DNA of 23,508 bases, taken from assembly GCA_964608095.1 (NCBI GenBank), contig CAZSMK010000128.1:1-23508 (forward strand). The letters run 5' to 3'. The notes under the pieces are model-generated. The model saw only the letters and a list, made by a program, of their open reading frames with translations, did not search any database and was not told where the DNA came from. Position numbers and translations under genes: made by a program. The stretch is from CAZSMK01 sp964608095 (GTDB lineage Bacteria; Sumerlaeota; Sumerlaeia; MWCT01; JAGHBZ01). Positions 1-6,620 of this stretch are shown here, in pieces (within the stretch, counting starts at the first letter, position 1; each line of letters starts with the position of its first letter).

Positions 1-15
1 GATACAGCATGTTTC

Positions 16-513
16 AATGTATCCAAGCCGAGATTACAAGTCAACTACAACGATTAAAGCATGGGAAAACATCATCCCACAAATGTATCCAAACCGAGAT
101 TACCAGTCAACTACAACACTCTTGAGCTTTCCCCCACGCGCCTTTATAATGTATCCAAGCCGAGATTACCAGTCAACTACAACAATCATGCCTGGCGATG
201 AGCAGGCAAGCGAAATGTATCCAAGCCGAGATTACCAGTCAACTACAACGCGGATGCCGGACAGTATCGGCGAAATTCGAATGTATCCAAGCCGAGATTA
301 CCAGTCAACTACAACACCACTTCTGTCCATGCCAAATGTAGTTTCAATGTATCCAAGCCGAGATTACCAGTCAACTACAACTTGGTGGGTTTAGGTGATG
401 ATGATCATCCAAATGTATCCAAGCCGAGATTACCAGTCAACTACAACAAACGAGATATGTCGCGTATCTGGTGCAGTAATGTATCCAAGCCGAGATTACC
501 AGTCAACTACAAC
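16..513. CRISPR. CRISPR array, 8 repeats of 36 bp and 7 complete 30-bp spacers
   Basis: Eight copies of a 36-bp repeat (begins AATGTATCCAAGCC, ends AGTCAACTACAAC) start at 16, 82, 148, 214, 280, 346, 412 and 478, a strict 66-bp period. All seven complete spacers are exactly 30 bp and unrelated to each other; bases 1-15 are part of another spacer, so the array may continue to the left. Six repeats are identical. The first has C to A at repeat position 23 and the second G to A at position 12, so degeneracy sits at the left end, which suggests that the leader is on the right and transcription runs leftward. Read that way the repeat starts GTTGTAG and ends ATACATT. The termini form a weak inverted repeat (TGTA/TACA). 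A 36/30 geometry and a GTTGTAG start are typical of type II (notably II-C) arrays; VI-B arrays share the geometry but normally end in CAAC. No cas gene is in the window. Confidence 0.97.
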
Positions 514-837
514 TACAAAGCAGGATAATGAAAAAAAATAAACACAGTAAAGAACTTGGAAGCCTGTTTTGAATTATGAAAATATTGTTGAAGTCTCAAT
601 GTTAAGTCGAGATCATGCTCTTTCTCTTTTACATAGAACAAAAATATCAATGCAATGAGAGTGCCCATTATAAACTTATCTTTATAAAACACGGTTCATT
701 GATTTTTAGATCTATATTTTTTCGTATTTAAGAGACCTTTGATATATTGGTAGGATATCTTAGACTGCTGTTGAATGTATTAATATTTTCCGGCTGATAT
801 CTGCATAAACTATGCACCTCTATGAAAGGAGTATTAA
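514..837. promoter_or_regulatory. AT-rich non-coding stretch: probable CRISPR leader plus upstream region of the reductase gene
   Basis: These 324 bases contain no convincing gene. The part next to the array is A-rich with an A8 run and fits a leader, consistent with the most conserved repeats lying on this side. A short AATGTAT, the same as the repeat start, occurs near 775, but no longer anti-repeat (a tracrRNA candidate) was seen. Nearer 838, TTGATA (about 737) and TAGACT about 16 bases on could be a promoter for the reductase gene. The ribosome binding site AAAGGAG lies 8 or so bases before the ATG at 838. The leader assignment is inference. Confidence 0.4.
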
Positions 838-2508
838 ATGGGCGAGCGTATTCTCATTATAGGAGGAGTAGCGACAGGAACCAAAGCGGCGGCGCGGGCA
901 CGTCGTATCGATCCCTCACTCGATATCACCCTCTTTACGGATGAACCTTATATTTCTTATGGTGGATGTGGATTACCCTATTTTATAGGCGGTATTGTAA
1001 AGGAAAAGAAAGCGCTGATTTCCTATACCCCCGAAGATTTTGAACAGAAGTATCGTGTACGGGTTTTGACACGACACCGCGCAATCAAGTTGGAGCCGGA
1101 GAGTAAAAGAGTAATCGCACGACGTTTGGATGATGATACAGAAGTAATCTTCAAGTACGACCGTTTACTGATAGCCACGGGAGCACGTCCTCTACGACCC
1201 GACTTAGCTGGAATAAACCTCAAAAATATTTATACATTGAGGAACCCGGATGATGGAGAGGCGATCCGACAGGTAGTCCAATCACCCGGTATCCGACGCG
1301 TTGTCGTTGTCGGCGCGGGCTTGATTGGTCTTGAAACAGTCGAGAACCTTATGAATTACGATCTCGAGGTCTCGGTCGTTGAGATGACGAATCAAATCCT
1401 TCCTCCCCTTGACGAGGATTTTGCCTGGATCGTCGAGAAACATATACGCGAAAAAGGCGTTCGCATTCTCAAATCCGACCCGGTCAAATCCTTTGAATCC
1501 GCTGGTGACGACCATGTCGCCACGGTAGTGACTGAACATAATCGTTTAGCTGCGGATGTGGTGGTTCTCGCAATAGGGACTAAACCCAGCGTTGACTTTG
1601 CTTCGCATGCCGGCATACAGATCGGCGACCATGGAGGAATCCTTGTCGATTCGTCCATGCAGACCAACATTCCCGGAATTTTCGCTGCAGGCGATTGTGT
1701 AGAAACGATTCATCTTATCAGCGGCAAACGGGTACCTTCAGGGCTGGGCTCGGTTGCCAATCGGCTGGGACGCGTTGCAGGAACGAATCTTGCCGGCGGA
1801 ACGGCTCACTTTGAAGGTGTCCTGGACAGTATGATTGCACAAATATTCGATTATACAGTTGCCCGAACCGGCTTGAACGAAAAGGAGGCAAAGGCACAAG
1901 GAATTAAATTCAGAAGCGGCGTCTTGAACTCCACTGCCCGGGCGGGATATTATCCAGGCGGCGAACGAATCTGGATGAAGGTTATTGCCGAAGAAGGCTC
2001 GCACCGACTTTTAGGCGCACAGGCGGTAGGACGAGGCGGCGTAGATAAACGCATCGACGTGCTTGCTACGGCGCTGACCGCCCGGATGAAGTGCGAAGAC
2101 CTTATCAATATTGACCTGAGTTATGCGCCTCCTTTTTCACCGGCTCTTGACATCGTCAATGTTGCAGGACAGGTACTTGAAAACATTTACGAACAGAACC
2201 AGCAAATCTTATCCGTCATGGACGTGGAGGAAATCCGGAAAAGTAGCCCTGAGTCGCTCGTGCTTGTGGATATCCGAAAGCCTGCCGAACGCGCAAAGAC
2301 AGGAACGATACCCGATTCTGTCCTTATCCCGCGCAACGAACTCAAGGAACGAGCGCCCCGAGAACTCCACCACGATAAAAAAATCATCCTCTTTGACACC
2401 ACAGGAACGTCGAGTCCCGGCGCATGTGCGATATTGAACAAACTCGGCTATAGTGAGTGCGCTGCTATGGCGGGCGGAATTCTACTCTGGCCCTACGAAT
2501 TAAAATAA
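838..2508 (+). CDS. CoA-disulfide reductase/NADH oxidase-like flavoprotein with C-terminal rhodanese domain
   Basis: This 556-residue protein belongs to the FAD- and NAD(P)H-dependent disulfide oxidoreductases of the CoA-disulfide/polysulfide reductase type. An N-terminal FAD-binding glycine motif (GGVATG, residues 9-14) is followed by the single redox cysteine in SYGGCGLPYF (Cys44), a second Rossmann motif VGAGLIG near residue 160, the FAD-contact motif AAGDC near 285, and the YAPPF motif near 430 typical of the dimerisation domain of CoA-disulfide reductases. Residues about 465-556 form a rhodanese domain as in the CoADR-RHD subfamily. Where rhodaneses have the catalytic Cys loop, this protein reads FDTTGTSS, so Asp (about residue 520) replaces Cys. 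The start is supported by AAAGGAG just upstream. Family members reduce CoA disulfide, CoA persulfide or polysulfide, often using the rhodanese Cys for persulfide relay; here that relay would be lost. The exact substrate is unknown. Confidence 0.9.
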   Translation: MGERILIIGGVATGTKAAARARRIDPSLDITLFTDEPYISYGGCGLPYFIGGIVKEKKALISYTPEDFEQKYRVRVLTRHRAIKLEPESKRVIARRLDDDTEVIFKYDRLLIATGARPLRPDLAGINLKNIYTLRNPDDGEAIRQVVQSPGIRRVVVVGAGLIGLETVENLMNYDLEVSVVEMTNQILPPLDEDFAWIVEKHIREKGVRILKSDPVKSFESAGDDHVATVVTEHNRLAADVVVLAIGTKPSVDFASHAGIQIGDHGGILVDSSMQTNIPGIFAAGDCVETIHLISGKRVPSGLGSVANRLGRVAGTNLAGGTAHFEGVLDSMIAQIFDYTVARTGLNEKEAKAQGIKFRSGVLNSTARAGYYPGGERIWMKVIAEEGSHRLLGAQAVGRGGVDKRIDVLATALTARMKCEDLINIDLSYAPPFSPALDIVNVAGQVLENIYEQNQQILSVMDVEEIRKSSPESLVLVDIRKPAERAKTGTIPDSVLIPRNELKERAPRELHHDKKIILFDTTGTSSPGACAILNKLGYSECAAMAGGILLWPYELK

Positions 2509-2567
2509 ATCGCGACGATGACTAAATCGCACCATCAGAAAAAACCCCGAAGGGCGCTAAAGAAGAC

Positions 2568-3686
2568 TTAGTCTCTTGCGCGTTCAATCGCAGCGAGAAT
2601 CTCTGAAGAAGAAAATGGATGAGGGATATAATCGCGGGCGCCACTGCGTAGATATGCGATAGCCGCCTCGAGTGAAGCATTGCGGTCGAGAAGGATGACC
2701 TTTACATCGGGGAATCGGTCTTTAATTCCTTTGAGCAAGTCCATTCCGTCTGACCCGGACTTGCTGATTTCGAAAAGAACGACATCATACGAGGCGTTAC
2801 GTAATCGATCAAACACGTCGGGCGGACTGGATTCTTCATCGACTTCGAATCCCCGTTTCTGGAGGATGCTACCAATCTCCTTGATGGTTTCCGTGTCAGG
2901 TTCTACGACGAGAATACGTCCCGGCGAAGTTTCAGCCACCGGGATTCCCTCGGGCACTGGAATTTCAGACATGCTCAAGGAATCGACATATACCGGTGAA
3001 GTTGCGCGTATAACCTCCGCAAGGTTAAAAGGCATATCAACGTCGATCACATCCCGGGCGTGAGCAGCTCTCAATAAATCATCAACCACAGAAGACGCCT
3101 TTTCTCGCTCTTCTTTCAGAAGAAGAGGGCACTCACCTTCGCATATTCCCAGTTTTACATATCGAAGACATCTGCGCTGCCCCTTGGGACAATATTCTCG
3201 AGACATCGGTGATTGCACCTCTGAGCCAGGTGGGCGCTCGATAGGAGCAGATTTCTCGCTCCCTTGTTCGTTTGTGTCAACCGAGTTCGTTTGTCCTGCG
3301 GTTTCAAAAATCCGTATAGCGCGCTTAGTGGCATCAACCAATATCTCCGGCTTGATCGGCTTGGTAATATAGTCAAACGCGCCCAATCGCATGCACTCCA
3401 CCGCTTCTTCTATGGTAGTATGATTCGTAGTAACAATCACCGGCAGAGAAGGATGCCGCATTTTTATGATCTTCAAGAGCCTAATTCCGTTGAAATGAGG
3501 CACGGCAAAATCAACAATCGCTACACCGTATCTTTCTCTCGACGTCTCGAGTTTTTCCAACGCTTCACGGGTAGCTTGTGCCCTCTCTACCTTAACATTG
3601 AGATCGCTCAGTATAGAGGCTGCATGCCGGCACACAGTCTCATCATCGTCAACAACAAGGACTCTTATGTCTTTCTCTAATTCCAT
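2568..3686 (-). CDS. double receiver-domain protein with central Cys motif; second receiver degenerate
   Basis: The protein has 372 residues. Residues 8-125 are a canonical response-regulator receiver: acidic pocket VDDDE (13-16), phospho-acceptor Asp59 in IVDF, Thr86, and Lys109 in TKP. Residues 126-255 are a linker containing Cys166, Cys173, Cys182 and Cys186, a C-x6-C-x8-C-x3-C pattern that could bind metal or a cluster. Residues 257-372 are a second receiver fold (begins RILVVEPD), but the phospho-acceptor position is Glu306 in VVLFE and the conserved Lys is His356 in IPHPF, so it is a pseudo-receiver. No DNA-binding or enzymatic output domain is present, so output probably works through protein contacts. 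No sensor kinase is adjacent. The gene is convergent with the flavoprotein gene, 59 bases away. The Shine-Dalgarno site before the ATG is weak, so the start is slightly uncertain. The function is not recognised beyond signalling. Confidence 0.85.
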   Translation of the reverse strand: MELEKDIRVLVVDDDETVCRHAASILSDLNVKVERAQATREALEKLETSRERYGVAIVDFAVPHFNGIRLLKIIKMRHPSLPVIVTTNHTTIEEAVECMRLGAFDYITKPIKPEILVDATKRAIRIFETAGQTNSVDTNEQGSEKSAPIERPPGSEVQSPMSREYCPKGQRRCLRYVKLGICEGECPLLLKEEREKASSVVDDLLRAAHARDVIDVDMPFNLAEVIRATSPVYVDSLSMSEIPVPEGIPVAETSPGRILVVEPDTETIKEIGSILQKRGFEVDEESSPPDVFDRLRNASYDVVLFEISKSGSDGMDLLKGIKDRFPDVKVILLDRNASLEAAIAYLRSGARDYIPHPFSSSEILAAIERARD

Positions 3687-4020
3687 ACTGGATGAATTAC
3701 GAAGGGTTTTTATTTCCTCTTGAGTTAAAAAAGAATATCCTGTATTTATACTGGTTCAGGTTACTTTTTTATAGATTTTTTTTATATAGATGTGTATAGT
3801 CAACAAAAATTCTTTTTGAATGCTTTTTGGGATTCGCATCTATGCCAGAGAAAAGAGCACTAAAAGGGTTGGGTCTTTTCTTTATAAACGAGCGGGATTT
3901 CTCTTCCACTGCTCAAATCACTTATACACACGGCACGCATCGCCTCAAAAAATTTCGCCTTTTTCATCAGATTCTCATAATTCAGTTTATACTATCTTAT
4001 CAAAGGGATTGCTGAATATT
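3687..4020. promoter_or_regulatory. divergent intergenic region between the receiver protein and the glycosyltransferase fusion
   Basis: These 334 bases are AT-rich with several T runs and no credible gene. The frame of the downstream gene stays open back to an ATG at 3820, but the intervening residues look like random translation and precede the clear start of the membrane protein at 4021. TATACT at 3988-3993 is a fair minus-10 element for the plus-strand gene, with no strong minus-35. On the minus strand CTGAAC, 16 bases, TATTCT is a possible promoter for the receiver gene. Confidence 0.35.
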
Positions 4021-6564
4021 ATGAACAAAATCCTGAATAAAGGACTTCTTCTCATCGCATTGATTGTACTTCTTTGGGGGGTAAATGTTGTCAAAAGCGA
4101 TTTCACCTCATCGGATGAAGCGGTTCATGTGCAGATCACAAAAGAATTGCACCACTCTTATTCTTCTTCTTTCGATTTACGTTTGAACGGCCAGCTCTGT
4201 TTATCTATGCCTTCGCTCTGTTATTGGTTACTTACCCTGGTGATTCCCTCCGACAGCCTTTTCATCAACGAATGGTTGATCAGGCTACCGTCGGTCATTG
4301 CAGGGGTTTTAATTATTCTCCTTGTCTATCTGTTTGGAAAAGAAATTTGGAACACACGTACGGGATTTCTGGCGACAATGATCCTTCTTTCCACACCCGC
4401 ATTTGCTTTAAACGTGCCTAAAGCGACCCCGTTTGCTCTCCTCACCCTGTGTTTACTTATACCGTCTTGTATATATATGAAAGCGATTAAACAGGAGGGT
4501 AGAATCAAGTTATGGGAATTGTCAGCATTCTGGCTAGGTCTTCTGCTTGCTTTTCTTATCTCTGGATTATTTAACGTATTCATGGTTCTTTTAGTCATCG
4601 TGGTGGTCTCTCTCTGGGAAAAGGACTGGAAAACAATAAAAAAGTTTTATCCTGTATGGGGGATTTTATTTCTGGCATCTATCGTAATCGTGTGGATGAT
4701 TGCGTTCTTAATCTTAACAGAACGAGAGTTGCTCCAATGGCATTTTGTGAAAGAGTTGTTGTTGGGAAACAATGCGGTGTATTCAGAGAAGGTCACACCC
4801 TTGTTCTATTTCTATCATTTGATTGCCGGACATTTACTGCCGTGGGGCTTGATCTTTCTTATTAGCCTCTATGTCCTCCAAATAAGGAATCGGCGCGGCG
4901 ATCTATCTCTCACGGAACGAAAAATCTTCAGGTTTTTGAATGCCTGGTTTTTCCTTTATCTCATAATCCTCTCGGTCTTACCGGTCAAGAGCATGCTTTT
5001 TTTGCTGCCCGCTCTGGCTCCTATCGCCTTTTCCACAGGTTGGTTCTGGTCAGAATTTATCGACGAAGTTCTACCGAAAATCAAAAAAGTATGGACTGTT
5101 GCCGGAAGTGCCGCATTTCTTATTCTCGTAAGCCTTGCCGGTATCCTTGTGGTGAATCCACGACTTCTCGACATTCATACTATGATATCAGGTTCAATAT
5201 CTTCCCCTGACTTTCTTCTCATGGCGCTTGGACTTTTAGTCGCAGCCGTGCTCGTTCTTTTGTCGCTTCTCAATCCCGCGAAGAATCAAATCTTTGTGGC
5301 TGTCTTTGCTCTCCCTTTTATTATTATGGCGCTCTATTTGAACATCATAATTCCGAAAATGAATGGAGCCCTCTCCCCTGCCCCCCTCAACGAATGTATC
5401 GAGCGAAACAGCAGACCGTTCTCAGTTGTCGGCATGTGGCGCGATTACCATACACCATATCAGATATATGGAACCTATTTCTTGAAAATCCTCGAGACAC
5501 CATCCGATCTTAACGAGTTCATGACAGGCATTGAATCGCGTCTGGTGGTAATTCCTCACAAATATTGGGTACAGAACCGTGAAGTGTTCAAAGACTTACT
5601 TAACCGGCTTAATCTTAAACCTCTTACCCAGGTCACCTATAAGAGAGACCTGTTCATGTTATTCAAATCAAATCCGAATGAAGATGATTCAGCCGACACA
5701 GTAATAGATGCACCGGTCAATCTTGTCGTCCTGGGGGATATGCAAACAAAAAGCCATAAGGTCGCTCGAGTTGTTAATCAAGTGGAAAACGTTCATGTAA
5801 AAAGCCCGATTCAGGGCATTCTCACGACCGGCGACAACATAACTCCCAAGCACAACTTTTCCCGTGACGTCATGGAACAAATCGTTTATCCCCTACACTC
5901 CTTGATAAACCTTGGCATCCCTCTATACGCCACGTTAGGAAACCATGACGTCCGTTACGCCGAAGAGGAAATCAGCTATCCATTGTTTAATATGCGTGGG
6001 CGACGCTTTTACAGCACATCGTTTGGAAAGGACGTAGTGGAAGTCTTCTTTATTGATTCCAACACCATGAGAAACGATGAAGAACAGCTGAGATGGCTTG
6101 ACCGGGAACTTGGAGCCAGTCGTGCACAATGGAAAATCGTAATCGGGCATGAACCTTTGTATGCATCGCCGGTGTCGCATGGACCTTCATTCGATCTACT
6201 CGAGATTCTCGAGCCTGTCTTTCTAAAAAACGACGTGGACATTGTTCTCAGCGGACATAATCACATTTATGAGCGCCATCTTCTTCAGAAAGGGATCATG
6301 TATATCACTATCGGCAACAGCGGCAAATTACACAAAGGCGAGTTGCCGCCCTGCTCGACCCGCGCCGCCAGCTACAACGAACGACAGTCCTTTCTTTTAT
6401 TACAATTCCGCGATGATAGGCTCATTTTCCGCACTTACAATATATTCGGCGAGGTAGTGGATCATGGCTGTCTTCGGGAGATTGAAACCGAACCGTCGCT
6501 TCAATTCCACGTCCCGCTCGCTTCATGCTTTAAAAATCAGAAAAATGAATTGACAGGAAGGTGA
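4021..6564 (+). CDS. fusion of ArnT/GT39-like membrane glycosyltransferase and calcineurin-like phosphoesterase
   Basis: I place the start at 4021, giving 847 residues, because the hydrophobic N-terminus begins there; the upstream in-frame extension to 3820 is not protein-like. Residues 1 to about 440 hold roughly 12-13 membrane segments. The first loop carries the Asp-Glu pair (SDEAVH, Asp32/Glu33), and a downstream LCYWL...IRLPS stretch matches the dolichyl-phosphomannose mannosyltransferase/ArnT (GT39/GT83) pattern. These enzymes move a sugar from a polyprenyl-phosphate donor onto a lipid or protein outside the cytoplasmic membrane. Residues about 560-820 are a metallophosphoesterase of the purple/tartrate-resistant acid phosphatase type with GD (about 572), GDN (about 604), GNHD (about 641), GHEP (about 709) and SGHNHIYER (about 745). 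If topology follows ArnT, the phosphatase faces the periplasm. The substrate of neither half can be told. The gene stands alone, convergent with the next. Confidence 0.85.
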   Translation: MNKILNKGLLLIALIVLLWGVNVVKSDFTSSDEAVHVQITKELHHSYSSSFDLRLNGQLCLSMPSLCYWLLTLVIPSDSLFINEWLIRLPSVIAGVLIILLVYLFGKEIWNTRTGFLATMILLSTPAFALNVPKATPFALLTLCLLIPSCIYMKAIKQEGRIKLWELSAFWLGLLLAFLISGLFNVFMVLLVIVVVSLWEKDWKTIKKFYPVWGILFLASIVIVWMIAFLILTERELLQWHFVKELLLGNNAVYSEKVTPLFYFYHLIAGHLLPWGLIFLISLYVLQIRNRRGDLSLTERKIFRFLNAWFFLYLIILSVLPVKSMLFLLPALAPIAFSTGWFWSEFIDEVLPKIKKVWTVAGSAAFLILVSLAGILVVNPRLLDIHTMISGSISSPDFLLMALGLLVAAVLVLLSLLNPAKNQIFVAVFALPFIIMALYLNIIIPKMNGALSPAPLNECIERNSRPFSVVGMWRDYHTPYQIYGTYFLKILETPSDLNEFMTGIESRLVVIPHKYWVQNREVFKDLLNRLNLKPLTQVTYKRDLFMLFKSNPNEDDSADTVIDAPVNLVVLGDMQTKSHKVARVVNQVENVHVKSPIQGILTTGDNITPKHNFSRDVMEQIVYPLHSLINLGIPLYATLGNHDVRYAEEEISYPLFNMRGRRFYSTSFGKDVVEVFFIDSNTMRNDEEQLRWLDRELGASRAQWKIVIGHEPLYASPVSHGPSFDLLEILEPVFLKNDVDIVLSGHNHIYERHLLQKGIMYITIGNSGKLHKGELPPCSTRAASYNERQSFLLLQFRDDRLIFRTYNIFGEVVDHGCLREIETEPSLQFHVPLASCFKNQKNELTGR

Positions 6565-6620
6565 ACTCCGCTTTTCCCTGCTTCAAGAATCCCCCCCATC
6601 TCATCTTTCAGCCGATATGC

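Noticed and set aside
17..394. Open frame encoding a 22-residue repeating peptide (MYPSRDYQSTTT units)
   Set aside because: It exists only because the CRISPR period of 66 bp is divisible by three. The 30-bp spacers are unrelated, there is no ribosome binding site, and it ends within a spacer. It is the CRISPR array, not a repeat protein.
514..837. tracrRNA or anti-repeat next to the array
   Set aside because: Only a 7-base AATGTAT match to the repeat was found, which is expected by chance in AT-rich sequence.
3820..4020. N-terminal extension of the glycosyltransferase-phosphatase gene
   Set aside because: The 67 extra residues are basic and Ser/Phe rich with no domain, no ribosome binding site is seen at 3820, and a likely minus-10 lies inside it. 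The membrane protein starts naturally at 4021.
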